Notes: generated by a model from the sequence alone, not told the origin. DNA of 64,000 nt from Aporrectodea caliginosa (GCA_020284085.1 JACEVL010000834.1:544501-608500); one strand, 5' to 3'; shown: positions 34,578-48,072, counted from the stretch's first letter. Translations and numbers: made by a program.

Positions 34578-37160
34578 CTTACAGCCAAATATGTGTGGCA
34601 TGGAACGCAGAAATCCGATAACTACGTGTTGAGCTACATGTCATTTACCCATATAATTCTCGTAAACGAAGACTTCTAAAGCGCCACTCGAAAGCCAAGC
34701 GCAGGGCACCAGCTTATTCACGAGCGCTGATATACAACATCGTTGAATTTTACAAGCGGTCTAACTCCGCAACTACCCGTAGTGCCAAAAGTGCCAAGTA
34801 GTGCCAGTCCCCAGTCTGGAAACAGGAGGAGGTCCACGTCAAAGACTCTGATAGTCATAAGATGTCGCTAAGCACTGGAAGTACTACTAAAGGGTCTATA
34901 TAAGTACCAGGTGAGTCCGGCGACCGCATTTACTTACTGAATGCATCCAGCCTTAACAGAAATCCTGTATAAGCGCTTCGATTAAATCTCATCCGCTCTT
35001 ACAGCAAGGCGTGCATGTGGCATCAATTACTAAGGCAGAAGCAATCCTTCGGAAGGGAATAAATGCGAAGGAGAAGCGCATCGAGTAATTGGTCGGAAGG
35101 GCCATTTTATGAACCTTTGAACGCATTAAACGCACGAATTATTGCTGAACTGCAGCACGGGCGATAACCGCGATAAGATCGACTCGGTCGGTGTTCCACA
35201 GCCATTAGGTAGCACCATTATTCGAGTAAACGTCGCCATAACAGTGGTACGACGACGCTTTGTGTAGCGACTGGGAAAGGCGGAGAAAATTGACTATCAA
35301 TGGCAAAGAGGAAGGTGATGGATGGACGAACGGATGGACGAGTGATGTATGGGTGAGTGGGTTGATGGGTGAATGGATGCATGGATGCATAGATGGATGG
35401 ATGGAACAGTGGAGGGATGGATAGATGTTTGAATGGACGGATGAATGGGTAGACTGTAGGAACCTGCGAATCACAAATTTTCAGTTGAAATGAATCTCAA
35501 AACGAATCAGCGGATATAATCAGCCTGATATTCATGTAGTGTGCACTTGATAGCACAAACGTAGGCCTACCACAGTAACACAATAATCAATATATCAATG
35601 TAGGCCTGATAGCTTTTCTCCAGTTTAAAATAAATGAAACTAAAAAGTACGTTAATTAGCATAATTAAAATAACACCAATAATTTAAAAAAAAAACCAAT
35701 TATACTGTTCTGTTCTGGATCCATATTTATTAAATTTAGACACGCACTTTAATCCCTAAATCACACGTTTACTAATTAATTCATGAAGCCTCTCAGGCCT
35801 ACACAATGTCAAAATAACAAATGCTATGTCGTGCCCAGATAAGAGTTTCTGCATTTGTTTTGGAAAGATTGTAGCGTAAGTCTGTTATTATCTCTCCTAC
35901 TGAATTAACCTTTTCTGCGAACAGTTTGTGGCTTGAACAGTAGGCCTAAATAAATCATATGCAGCTCTCGACAACGCTAGTGGAATCATCTGTTTGTGCT
36001 TCTGCTAGTACTGCAACGGATTGCTGTCGCGTTCAACAATCAATCCACGCGCAGGGCAAACAATCAAAACAGTTAGTTTACAACAAAGCGCGTCAAGGCC
36101 TAATCATTTTTCGAACCACGACGTCATTTTCGAATCGAATACTGCCGTCCGATTCGTTTTCGAATCGTATATCGAAGCTTTGCAGGTCCGGAGTAGATTG
36201 ATTGATGGATGGGCGGAGGGAGGAGAGATGGATTAACGAATGGATGGATGGCTGGACCGGTTATAATAGATGACCTCTGACCGAGACCAGAAGAGAATAT
36301 TAAGGACCTGTCTGGCTGTCTAGACCTGTCTTATAGGAGGAGCTCAATGCACGTTCTGAGTGCATAATATCTGGCACATTGTAAAATAGTCGCAGCCGGT
36401 GTTTGGCGCCATCAGAGGAGCACTCGGACCTAACTGGAGCAAATCGGATCAGGACACCGGATATGAAGGACCTAATTCACGACGTCTTGGGGGCCGATTA
36501 GCCGACCAACTTCTAATGAAGAAATGGATGACAACGCAATATCCTTTCACCGCTCGCTGCCTTCGATATTCCGAGCTCAGATGGATGAAGCGAACAGAAC
36601 GCGCATACATTTTTATGCGTAGGTGCGAATATGTATACGCTTGTGAATGCACAAGGTCGTGTCCATAGGCGTAACTTTGTACTTTAACGGTGGTGGCCGC
36701 GGTCACCAACACTTCTAAAAGTGGTGTGAAAGCCACCACCATTTATTGGCTCTGTACTGAAAGGTTTTTCTGCGACATGACAGCGTTATTTTTAGTTTGA
36801 AGAAAGGTCGATCAATGACATTTAACGGCGGTGTATTCTTGCATACATAATTATTATCGCAATGCTAATAGATGCGTTGGCGTTGGCTTACTTTTGCTTA
36901 TTGTTTTATGTTGCATAAATTGGTGACCTCGTCCATCTTGTTGCAGCTGACAGTATCATATCAAGTGATTGGTCAACACCACTTTGTGGGGGCAAAGATA
37001 GGCCATTGTGTGTGAGTGTGTATGTATGCCTGTAAAGGTGTAATTTCATTCTGTGAATATTCTTTGGAAGTGCATGGTTTGGGATAGAATGGCTGTGTGT
37101 ACCCCGCCTCAATTCACAGATCATCCGATTTCACTTTAGGAAAACAAATACTTGCAACAA
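34578..37160. other. No gene recognised
   Basis: Mixed unique DNA with a short GGAT-like tract (35320-35450). Open frames are below 100 codons and show no domains. Confidence 0.4.
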
Positions 37161-37281
37161 AAATAAGTTGAAATTGGCCAATTATTTGTGCTTTGTGTTT
37201 ACCAATACTAGGCGACCACTACAACTGCATATTCCAACACTAGACACTTATGTCAATACTACCACTTGTTCTACTACAACC

Positions 37282-37440
<159 letters not shown>

Positions 37441-37601
37441 GCCGCTGCTGCTGCTGCTGATGATACTACTAGTACTACGGTACTCGCCAGAACTGGATGA
37501 GAAGTATGAGAAGTATATAGGACCCATTCGTTCCAGATGCCAGTAACTTTCTCCGGACCATCATCTTTTATCTCCTGGACGATTACACGCTTCCCTCGGG
37601 T

Positions 37602-37755
<154 letters not shown>

Positions 37756-37889
37756 GCGATAATAATAATAGTGATAGTAATAATGATAATTATTCAATAA
37801 TAATGATAATAAGACTCATTATAAGACTCATTACCCCAGCCAATTACAGCGACAGTAATTAAGATCACAATGATGATGACTGCTGCTGA

Positions 37890-37918
37890 CGACGACGACG
37901 ACGATGATGATGATGATA

Positions 37919-37991
<73 letters not shown>

Positions 37992-37992
37992 G
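37890..37992. repeat. (GAT)n microsatellite
   Basis: gacgacgacgacgatgatga grading into pure gat repeats. The poly-Ser frame on the minus strand is an artefact. Confidence 0.95.
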
Positions 37993-38049
37993 TGATGATT
38001 CCTAGATGACGATGATAAATACGCAAGTAAGTAAACAAGAATATACCTC

Positions 38050-38990
38050 ATTTAATTTATATCATTTATCCTACCTTTCATCAGTTTATTTATCTTGTAA
38101 TTTCATAAAAAAATTCATGTCCGTGAGCAACTGCAGACATTTTCTAAATCAGTTACAGTCAGTAACAATTTCCAACAAAGGAATGAGAGAGGTCAACCAA
38201 ACTGAAATTGATTTCATACCAATCGATTAAGAATTAGGGTCTATATCAAATTGTAGAACAGACAAAAATTTAATATTGTTATACGAGCATCCTGTGGCAA
38301 ATGGAAATTTCCATAGACCAGCGGGCACCAGCCAATTACAGCGGTTGTTAGATCACTATGACTTGGCCTCTACAGTAACAGTGTCTGGATGTGAACATTT
38401 TGCCACAGGCAGGTCCTGTTTGTAGCATAAAGAATCAGAATTATATTATTTCATGTTTTGCAGCTAGAGTTAAACTGCAGTAATCTTAACCGTAACCTTC
38501 ATATAGCATTCTTTCTTCTAGCATATTTTGTATAGGGCCTATCAAAGCAAAGCTGATTGAAGAAAGTCGCCTAGACCTACTCATCTGCAGGATTGCGGTG
38601 ATCTTAGGCATAAATTGCTGTGACGCAATCAGACTTAAGACCCAGTGACAGTCTTAGTGGGTGGCTAACAAATTTGTGACTTGCTGGTGGATTTAAGCTA
38701 AGAATAAAGCGCAAGGCCGTCGCAAAATAGACTTAAGCTTAATCTGACGCAGCTGCTTACTCTCTGCTACACCCACTACCACAGATGTCATTTCAGTTTT
38801 TCACGGGCAAAGTTTTTCAGGTGGGGGACTGGGGGGCAAAACTTGACCAGCTTGCTAGGCTTTTTGTTTAGTCAGCATGTGCAAAACTGTGGCTAAATTA
38901 TCTAGCATGTTTTCTTCTTTTTCTTATTTATTTATAACTATGTGTGATTTTCATTGTCCTAGACTCCTAGTGACGAATAAAGATATATAT
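38050..38990. other. No gene recognised; one long-range inverted pair
   Basis: cctgtggcaaa near 38290 and ttttgccacagg near 38399 form inverted ends about 120 bp apart and could mark a small element. Otherwise nothing. Confidence 0.35.
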
Positions 38991-38994
38991 TATT

Positions 38995-39068
38995 CAGTGG
39001 CGTAACGAGGGGGGCAGGGGGGCGGAAATTCTTGCCCCCGGGCGCGCGAACCCCTAGTTACGCCACTG
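38995..39068. mobile_element. Minimal hAT-like MITE (74 bp) with exact 8-bp duplication
   Basis: Starts cagtggcgtaacgagggg and ends cccctagttacgccactg, nearly perfect 18-bp inverted repeats around a G-rich core. Flanked by atattatt on both sides (38987-38994 and 39069-39076). Same family as 58541-58858. Confidence 0.92.
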
Positions 39069-39489
39069 ATATTATTTTCTCAAGTGCACGGATATACATG
39101 TAAATAGTTGATTTTTCCATCAAATTCATGGGTTAATGCCCTCTGCCCCTCCAAATGACGTCCCTGCCCACTATACTCACTTGACCCAGCACTGAACAGG
39201 AGAAGGCTCACTGAACACCTTCTACATCAAATTTAACTAAGAGGAAGAACAGAGAGGACAAACCTATTCACTGGTTTCCTGCAAAGAAACTGAAAAAAAA
39301 CCAAGCAATTCTAAGACGGAATATAAATGTTTACGATGACCTGCACTCACTAAGAGACCATCACTGACAAAAGGAACTGCGTCTGCTGTCTAAACGCAGT
39401 CTATGGGGTCAGAGGTTCTGTCAGGCTATAAAGGAAAAGCTAAAGAAGGTCCTGGCTTTGACAAGTAGCCAGACATCGCTCTAAGAGAA

Positions 39490-40180
39490 AGGCATACCAT
39501 GCGTCGAAGTCAACGCTCTCTCGGTGGCCGTCCGCTCAGTGCATCCGTTGCTCCCTTGGTCGGTCGGTTGATCGGTCGGTCGAGTGCGGGCGCCGCTCGT
39601 TCTCGTGTGGAGCCGTTGGATGATTGATAGTGCAACAACGACCGTGTGAAGACAACGCTACGAGCAGAACATCGCAGGCCGAACAGGGAGAAGAGGAGGA
39701 GTGTATGAAGGAGGAGGAAGCAGAAGGAGGAGGAGGCAGAAGGAGGCGCAGTAATCGAAATGTTTTACTTGTGGAGGTGATCTCTGCCCCGCGTCAAATG
39801 AACTGTACGTCTAGGCAATTGTTTTCGCTGCTCGGCCGAACGTCCCCTTCTCTGCAGGCCCACCGACCTTCGCTTTATGGTCGGTCCGGTCGTCACAGCG
39901 TCCCGCGTCCGCCCGGCGCTAACACCGCCGCCACCGCTGCCGCCCAAGGCACCGCGCCGCCAATGGCTATTAACGGTCGACCCGAGGGAGAGTGGACAGC
40001 GCCTGACCGTCCGTCTAACCAGGAATAGAGATGGACGGAGGCGCTGAAGACTAAAGAGGAAGAGACAGTTAGAGGGATGACCAGAGAGGACAGAGGAGGA
40101 ACGGAGAGGACAGAAAAAGAGATACGTGGAGAGGAACGGAGAAGAGACGAAACGAGAGGAAACGATCGACAACTATTTCA
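39490..40180. promoter_or_regulatory. GC- and CpG-rich island, candidate promoter/first exon
   Basis: Unlike its AT-rich neighbours, this stretch is GC-rich and dense in CpG (cggtcggtcgagtgcgggcg, cccgcgtccgcccggcgcta). Long open frames occur on both strands (134 codons plus, 135 codons minus) with Ala/Pro/Arg/Ser-rich composition but no recognised domain. GA-rich tracts follow at 39680-39750 and 40030-40160. It could be a 5' exon or promoter of a gene outside the exon models made here. Confidence 0.35.
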
Positions 40181-40635
40181 AGACTGAGTCAACTTCGTTA
40201 AATATACCATTTCGATACGACTGGTGGAATTTTAATTCAACACCTGATCAGTGAAACTTCGATGCGGGCAAGGTAGTTACCAGCTACACACACAACTTAC
40301 TGGTAGTAGCAGCTGTGAAAGGCCGAAACATTCTGTTCATTCTGTTCAGTTTAGATATGAAGAGAACTATTAGTCTTAGTGTATACCTACCAGTGGCTGT
40401 CGTAATGAACTCTACCCTGGCGGGACGAATAATTGTGTTGTTCCGTTTCGGTATTAACCCAATTTGTGGACAGGGTGGTTTATTGTTTTGAGCACTCGTT
40501 TGTTACGCGGTTCAAGCCTCTTTAAAGTGACTTCTGTGCAGTGCATATTTTAACTGTATAACTACTGGGACAAATGTCCCAGTAGTTTTAGGATTTGTCC
40601 CAGTAGTTTTGGTGATTTTATTCCAGGTTAGTTTA

Positions 40636-41578
40636 CAATATGCCATACCGGCACATCTCCTGGCCGGCTAAAGGCATACCGGTACGTCTCCAGGCGATAA
40701 ATCCATACCGGTAGGGAAGGGGGAATGGTTCTTATATCCATAACGGTACCTCTTGTAGTCAAAAGTCGAAACGAACCCACCAAGCAAACATAGAATGTAA
40801 CTATAGTATAGTTGGTCTAATTATTCTCCAATTCCCATCACTGACGGTGTTGAAGCAAGTGATAGCAGCTATTGTGATCTGCATTATTATGTGACGTGTG
40901 TTGTGGGCTTTTTTGACATATCAATGTTTTTTGTTTCATTTGCCTAACTACAATGGAAAATGAAGTTGGTCGCATTTGCTAAAGTTAAAGCTATCACTGT
41001 TTTAGGATTGTAGTTAGGCAGATGAAACAAAAGCCCATAGCCATTGCTTGAAGTGTCACGGTTGCCATACCGACAGTAGACGAGCCGGAGCGGTCCGGAG
41101 CGGCGTTCCGGTACTTATTATTTAGCCGGAGCCAGTGTTTAATCTAGACACTTCTCTGTGGGAAAGTTGGAGCGGCGTTCCGGTACTTATTATTTAACGT
41201 CTCTTGGGTGGGAAAGTTCCCCCTAGGATCGAGTTTTCCCACGCAGAAAAATGAAAGACATATAATTTTGTACAGAAAGTGTGGGGGATAATTCTGCCCC
41301 CACGACGGAAAATTTTGTTGGAAAACTGTTGTTACTACCCCCCTCAAAATTAAAAAGTGTCTGTTAGAAATTTTTTTGGGGAAAAATACTCGTTACTACC
41401 CCCCCCCGGTCATGAACTTTTCAAATGGCCGGAGCGCTCCGGTACTTCCAAATTTACGTCTACACCACTGATACCGGACATCTCCTGGCCGGCTAAAGGC
41501 ATACCGGTAAACAGGCGAGAAATCCATACCGGTAGGGAAGAGGGGAGTGGTTCTTATATCCATAACGGTACCTCTTGT
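40636..41578 (+). repeat. Pair of direct repeats with ataccggta motifs
   Basis: catctcctggccggctaaag ... ccataccggtagggaag ... ccataacggtacctcttg at 40636-40755 and again at 41467-41578, differing at a few sites. Confidence 0.8.
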
Positions 41579-41754
41579 TTCCCACTTCGACTCCTGCCCA
41601 TAGCAGTGATAGCACTCGTCACATAATAACTCTGATCACAATACTATCACTTGCACGGTGTTAGCTGCATCCACTGTCTTCAGACGAAGACAGACTTACT
41701 TATGTAGATCAATGGTTCTGGTGGTTAGCAAATCTAATATAAGTGAATTTACAC

Positions 41755-42670
41755 GTAGACATGGTTACGATTGTCTTCAGACAAAGAGAAAACGTAGACA
41801 TGGTTACGATTGTCTTCAGACAAATAGAAAACGTAGACATACTAGTGCTGTAGTTACGATTGTCTTCAAACAAAGAGAAAAGGTAGACATGGTTACGATT
41901 GTCTTCAGACGAAGAGAGATCGTAGACATGGTTACGATTGTCTTCTATTATAATAAGAGAAAACAGTAGGCATGGTTACGATGGTCTTCAGACGAAGAGA
42001 AAACGTAGACATGGTTACGATTGTCTTCAGACAAAGAGAAAACGTAGACACAGTTACGATTGTCTTAAAACAAAGAGAAAACGTAGACATGGTTACGATT
42101 GTCTTCTATTATAATAAGAGAATTTACATGTAGACATGGTTACGATTGTCTTCAGACAAAGAGAAAACGTAGACATGGTTACGATTGTCTTAAGATAAAG
42201 AGAAAACGTAGACATGGTTACGATTGTCTTCAAACAAAGAGAAAACGTAGACATGGTTACGATTGTCTTCTAGACAAATAAGAGAACGTACATGTAGGCA
42301 TGGTTACGATTGTCTTAAGACAAAGAGAAAACGTAGACATGATTACGATTGTCTTCTAGATAAAGAGAAAACGTAGACATGGTTACGATTGTTTTCAGAC
42401 AAAGAGAAATCGTAGACATGGTTACGATTGTCTTCAGACAAAGAGAAAACGTAGACATTGTTACGATTGTCTTCAGGCAAAGAGAAAACCTAGACATGGT
42501 TACGATTGTCTTCAGACAAAGAGGAAACGTAGATATAGTTACCATTGTCTTCAGACAAAAAGAAAACGTAGACATTGTTACGATTGTCTTCAGACAAAGA
42601 GAAAACGTAGATATGGTTACGATTGTCTTCAGTCAAAGAGGAAACGTAGATATGGTTTCAATTGTCTTCT
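41755..42670. repeat. 39-bp minisatellite, over 20 units
   Basis: Core unit gtagacatggttacgattgt followed by cttcagacaaagagaaaac. The unit is 13 codons long, so long open frames run through it on both strands (for example VDMVTIVFRQREN). Units vary by point changes, and a few are broken by ctattataataagag insertions. Confidence 0.92.
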
Positions 42671-43111
42671 AACTATAGTTGATCTAATTATGTTTCAAAC
42701 TTAAAACTTCTAAGAATAACTTAAATAGGGATATGTATAATAATAAAATGCAAATTTGGTAAAATAAAGTGGCTAAAATGGGTTCCATTTGGCAGAAAAT
42801 GCTCTAAAATGCGTTGTCGGCTGGGGCTCAGACCCCGCTGGGGAGCTCACGACACTCCCTCAGATCCATAGTCGTGGCAGACTTTGTCCCAGTAGTCAAA
42901 ATCCGTTAAAATATGCACTGCTACAGTAACTGTGTAAGTACATGTATAGCAACTGTTCAGAGCCATCGACTGATGCTTAGTCATTAGCCAATGATGCTTA
43001 ATAAATACAGAAATATCTTAGTCATGATTTCCACACGGCCGTATTATCCATTAGGCACAGAAGGCACCGTACCTAGGGCCTACGAACCTTTCATGGGCCT
43101 AATTAAGTCTG

Positions 43112-43290
43112 AAATGAGATAATGAAAAAAGTCTGAAAATGAGATAATGAAAAAAGTCTGAAAATGAGATAATGAAAAAAGTCTGAAAATGAGATAATGA
43201 AAAAGTCTGAAAATGAGATATGAATGAAAAAAGTCTGAAAATGAGATAATGAAAAAAGTCTGAAAATGAGATAATGAAAAAAGTCCCTAA
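43112..43290. repeat. 25-bp minisatellite, about 7 units
   Basis: Unit gtctgaaaatgagataatga aaaaa with small length variation. Part of an AT-rich region. Confidence 0.9.
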
Positions 43291-44696
43291 TGAAAAATAA
43301 GTTTAATGATTGAATTTGACTCGAAAAAGAAAGATTTAAAAGATAGAAAAAGTAAAACCGGAAATATTGCATTAGTGGATATAACCAGGATATTAAATTT
43401 AAACAATCAACATTACAAAAAGTAAATTGAGATTTAAAGTCGAAACTGGGTGTATTCTTGAATCACGATTAAACATAACGTCTATGTAATGTAATGTGAA
43501 TGCGTAGTCCACTATGCGTTTAGCTTTAATGCAGAGCTGGCAGTTGGGGTCTCCGAATGCAAGAGTAGGCCTACGCGCCTACTGCCTAGGGTCTACGACG
43601 ACCTGATCGTACTGCAACTACGGTAAAAAAAGGCCCTGATCATAGTAGGCCCACTGCCCAAGCATGGGCGTAGTCAGAAAAAAGTTGGAGGGGGTTTTAA
43701 GTTTTCGAAGGGGTTCCATTGGAAATTGTCGTATTTTTCTACATGTTTAGTTTTTAACAACAGTAATGCATTTATTTGGGGAAGGGATTGAACCCGTAAA
43801 ACCACTAACCCCTAACCCTAAACCCCTAAATAGCCTACGTCCATATGCCCAAGACATCAGTCGATGGTCGCTTCGACTTAAATCGCAGTCAAATAATATT
43901 ATATTATATTACATTGCAGAAGCCACTCCAGCCAGGTCAAAAGCCGATAACTCTGAGAAATCAGAAGCAGGCTGTGCATGGTGAGAGATGAGTCTTTTTC
44001 TAATCTTTTTCGTCAATCCACTAGTTTAAACTAATGATTCACCTGCATTTTCGTCAATCGACACTATAACGACGAGCTGCATTGGTTCCCAGTCGCTTTT
44101 AGTAGGCCTAATGACCCACCTGTAGGCCTATTTTCGTCAATCGACACTATTATAACGACTTTGGCTCCCAGGTCGCGTTTAGTAGGCCTACACGCTCGTC
44201 GTTAAAGTAGGCTATTATTAGGCCTATTATTGTTTTGTCTCCACGGTTAACCAGTTTGCTTGCCTGACCACAAAGACCGGGTTGACACTTAACAGACTAC
44301 AACTCTCAGCAGACAGATAATCTCCATTTTCACTCTTAATTACCTTCCCCGATGATTATTGATCTCAGCCTCCCAGCATTCCCATGCGGGCCCATCAAAC
44401 GTTTATGGGCGTGCTTACAAGGGTTCAGCTGTAGTTGCAGTACGATCCAAAGTCATTACAGTGGACAAAACCAGACCTTTGATGGTCATTGGATTCCACA
44501 ACATCCAACACCGCATCCGGATATAGTACGTGGGTTTTATTTGGTTCCATACTTACTCGGATACGGTTGCATGACCGTGAACCTGCTGGAAACATACATG
44601 CACGTGCAGCGGCGTTATCCATTTCTCCTTCCTTAATTCCTTCCTTTTTCTTCCTTGCCCATACGGTCATACCCGCAAACAAAAGATGGATGGATG

Positions 44697-44793
44697 GAAC
44701 GCAGCCTACGCTATAACCAATGTAGCTAACTGGGCGCTTCATTGACCATCATTGCTTCCACGTAAATGTCCGGGTACCAGTAGGTCTACATAT
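44697..44793 (+). repeat. Dispersed 97-bp repeat, copy 1
   Basis: gaacgcagcctacgctataa ... gggcgcttcattga ... gtaaatgtccgggtac. Matches copy 2 at 51080-51176 with about ten differences. Confidence 0.85.
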
Positions 44794-45139
44794 TATCTAG
44801 GCCTACAGCGCCGCCGCTAGGATTTTAATTGTGTACGCACAATCAGCATGCGACCATGCGTATAGGCCGGGCCCACGAAAATATGTGGGGGGGGGATACG
44901 AAGAACGAGCGTCCGCACTTTTTGAATTTCCACACTGTAATGGTAGCAGTTTTAGCAGTCATCTGAACAAAATTGCTCTATAAATTCACTGGTGGTAGCT
45001 AAGATGTAGTTTGATTCGTTTTTTATTTTGACTGCAGACAATACTATAGTAGCAAACCAGACATTTATCGAAATTAATATAAAAGCTAGAAAATAAGTTC
45101 AATTTCCAAGAACGCCATCGGCCTAAGCCTTAAGGTATA

Positions 45140-46900
45140 AACTTATCGTGGAGGGTAGGGAGGAAGAGAGCAAATGGAGGAAAGGGAGGAAGAGAGCAAT
45201 TGGAGGAAGAGGTGCAAATGGGTGGAAGGGAGGAAGAGAGCGAAACGGAGGAAGAGAGCAAGTGGAGGGTAGGGAGGAAGAGAGCGAAATGGAGGAAAGG
45301 GAGGAAGAGAGCTAAATCGAGGAAAGGGAGGAAGAGAGCGAAATGGAGGAAAGGAAGGAAGCGACCGAAATGGAGGAAAGGAAGGAAGAGAGTTAAATGG
45401 AGGAAAGGGAGGAAGAGAGCGAAATGGATGGTAAGGAGTAAGAGAGCGAAATGGAGGAAGAGAGCGAAAAGGAGGAAAGGGAGGAAGAGAGCGAAATTTA
45501 GGAAAGGGAGGAAGAGAGCGAAATGGAGGAAGAGAGCGAAATGGAGGAAAGAGAGGAAGAGAGCGAAATGGAGGAAAGGGAGGAAGAGAGCGAAATGGAG
45601 GAAAGGGAAGAAGAGAGCGAAATGGAGGAAAGGGAGAAAGAGAGCGAAATGGAGGAAAGGGAGGAAGAGAGCTAAATGGAGGAAAGGGAGGAAGAGAGCG
45701 AAATGGAGGAAAGGGAGGAAGAGAGCGAAAGGAAGGAAGAGAGAGAAATGGGAGGAAAGGGAGGAAGAGAGCGAAAGGGAGGAAAGGGAGGAAGAGAGCT
45801 AAATGGAGGAAAGGGAGGGAGAGAGCGAAATGGAGGAAAGGGAGGAAGAGAGCGAAATGGAGGAAAGGGAGGAAGAGAGCGAAAGGGTGGGAAGAGAGCG
45901 AAATGGAGGAAAAGGAGGAAGAGAGCGAAATGGAAGAAAGGGAGGAAGAGAGCGAAATGGAGGAAAGGGAGGAAGAGAGCGAAATGGAGGAAGAGAGCGA
46001 AATGGAGGAAAGGGAGGAAGAGAGCGAAATGGAGGAAAGGGAGGAAGAGGCGAAAAGGGAGGAGAGAGAGAGAAATGGAGGAAAGGGAGGAAGAGAGCGA
46101 AATGGAGGAAAGGGAGGAAGAGAGCGAAAGGGTGGAAGAGAGAGAAATGCAGGAAAGGGAGGAAAAGAGAGCGAAAGGGAGTAAGAGAGCGAAATGGAGG
46201 AAAGGGAGGAAGAGAGCGAAATGGAGGAAAGAGAGGAAGAGAGCGAAATGGAGGGTAAGGAGTAAGAGAGCGAAAGGGAGGAAGAGAGCGAAATGGAGGA
46301 AAGGGAGGAAGAGGCGAAATGGCGGAAAGGGAGGAAGAGAGCTAAATGGAGGAAAGGGAGGAAGAGAGCGAAATGGAGGAAAGGGAGGAAGAGAGCGAAA
46401 TGGAGGGAAAGAAGTAAGAGAAGAAATGGAGGAAAGGGAGGAAGAGAGCGAAATGGAGGAAAGGGAGGAAGAGTGCGAAATGGAGGAAAGGGAGGAAGAG
46501 AGCGAAATGGAGGGTAGGGAGGAAGAGAGCGAAATGGAGGAAATGGAGGAAGAGAGCGAAATGGAGGAAAGGGAGGAAGAGAGCGAAATGGAGGAAAGAG
46601 AGGAAGAGAGCTAAATGGAGGAAAGGGAGGAAGAGAGCGAAATGGAGGAAAGGAAGGAAGAGAGCGAAATGGAGGAAAGGGAGGAAGAGAGCGAAATGGA
46701 GGAAAGGGAGGAAGAGAGCGAAATGGAGGAAAGGGAGGAAGAGAGCTAAATGGAGGGTAAGGAGGAAGAGAGCGTTATGGAGGATAAGGAGGAAGAGAGC
46801 GAAATGGAGGGTAAGGAGGAAGAGAGCGAAATGGAGGAAAGGGAGGATGAGAGCGAAATGAAGGAGAGGGAGGAAGAGAGCGAAACGGAGGAAATGGAGG
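45140..46900. repeat. 27-bp homopurine minisatellite
   Basis: Unit gaaatggaggaaagggagga agagagc. The plus strand is almost all purine apart from one t and one c per unit. The 27-bp period leaves several frames open (EMEEREEES, KWRKGRKRA). About 60 units, with internal deletions making subarrays. Confidence 0.95.
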
Positions 46901-48072
46901 AGGTGCGAATGGAGGAAAGGGAGGAGGTGAGAATGGAGGAAAGGGAGGAGGTGAGAATGGAGGAAAGGGAGGAGGTGCGAATGGAGGAAAGGGAGGAGGT
47001 GGGAATGGAGGAAAGGGAGGAGGTGGGAATGGAGGAAAAGGAGGAGGTGGGAATGGAGGAAAGGGAGGAGGTGCGAATGGAGGAAAGAGAGGAGGTGATA
47101 ATGGAGGAAAGGGAGGAGGTGCGAATGGAGGAAAGGGAGGAGGTGCGAATGGAGGAAAGGGAGGAGGTGAGAATGGAGGAAAGGGAGGAGGTGGGAATGG
47201 AGGAAAGAGAGGAGGTGGGAATGGAGGAAAGGGAGGAGGAGTGAATGGAGGAAAGGGAGGAGGTGCGAATGGAGGAAAGGGAGGAGGTGAGAATGGAGGA
47301 AAGGGAGGAGGTGATAATGGAGGAAAGGGAGGAGGTGCAGAATGGAGGAAAGGGAGGAGGTGATAATGGAGGAAAGGGAGAAGGTGCGAATGGAGGAAAG
47401 GGAGGAAGTGCGAATGGAGGAAAGGGAGGAGGTGAGAATGGAGGAAAGGGAGGAGGTGAGAATGGAGGAAAGGGAGGAGGTGATAATGGAGGAAAGGGAG
47501 GAGGTGCGAATGGAGGAAAGGGAGGAGGTGCGAATGGAGGAAAGGGAGGAGGTGCGAATGGAGGAAAGGGAGGAGGTGAGAATGGAGGAAAGGGAGGAGG
47601 TGAGAATGGAGGAAAGGGAGGAGGTGCTAATGGAGGAAAGGGAGGAGGTGGGAATGGAGGAAAGGGAGGAGGTGGGAATGGAGGAAAGGGAGGAGGTGCG
47701 AATGGAGGAAAGGGAGGAGGTGAGAATGGAGGAAAGGGAGGAGGTGAGAATGGAGGAAAGGGAGGAGGTGCGAATGGAGGAAAGGGAGGAGGTGATAATA
47801 GAGGAAAGGGAGGAGGTGCGAATGGAGGAAAGGGAGGAGGTGCGAATGGAGGAAAGGGAGGAGGTGCGAATGGCGGAAGGGGGAGGAGGTGAGAATGGAG
47901 GAAAGGGAGGAGGTGAGAATGGAGGAAAGGGAGGAGGTGATAATGGAGGAAAGGGAGGAGGTGATAATGGAGAAAAGGGAGGAGGTGCGAATGGAGGAAA
48001 GGGAGGAGGTGCGAATGGAGGAAAGGGAGGAGGTGCGAATGGAGGAAAGGGAGGAGGTGCGAATGGAGGGTA
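46890..48072. repeat. 24-bp homopurine minisatellite derived from the 27-bp array
   Basis: Unit aatggaggaaagggaggagg tgcg, with tgag, tgat and tggg variants at the end of the unit. It shares its first 18 bases with the 27-bp unit. MEEREEVR and NGGKGGGA frames are artefacts. About 48 units. Confidence 0.95.

Larger units (their letters stand above)
40539..42920. mobile_element. 2.4-kb inverted-repeat element carrying a 39-bp minisatellite
   Basis: 16-bp exact ends: cagtgcatattttaac at 40539 and its complement at 42905-42920. The similarity continues inward imperfectly (actactgggacaaa on both sides). Inside are a direct repeat with ataccggtagggaag (about 40636 and 41467), a small palindrome at 40562, and the minisatellite at 41755-42670. 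No transposase is visible and the target duplication is not clear. Confidence 0.65.
42921..45139. other. No gene recognised; repeat-derived fragments
   Basis: Contains the 25-bp minisatellite and a number of gtaggcctac-like motifs and element-like fragments (for example ggcgtagtcag at 43676). No coding sequence supported. Confidence 0.35.

Noticed and set aside
41658..42672. VDMVTIVFRQREN repeat frames
   Set aside because: 39-bp minisatellite inside an element; open on both strands.
43790..43835. Interstitial telomeric repeat (aacccctaaccctaaacccc)
   Set aside because: Only about three imperfect units; too short to call.
45140..48072. CRISPR-like array
   Set aside because: Units are contiguous with no variable spacers, in an animal genome; these are ordinary minisatellites. 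The same applies to 41755-42670.
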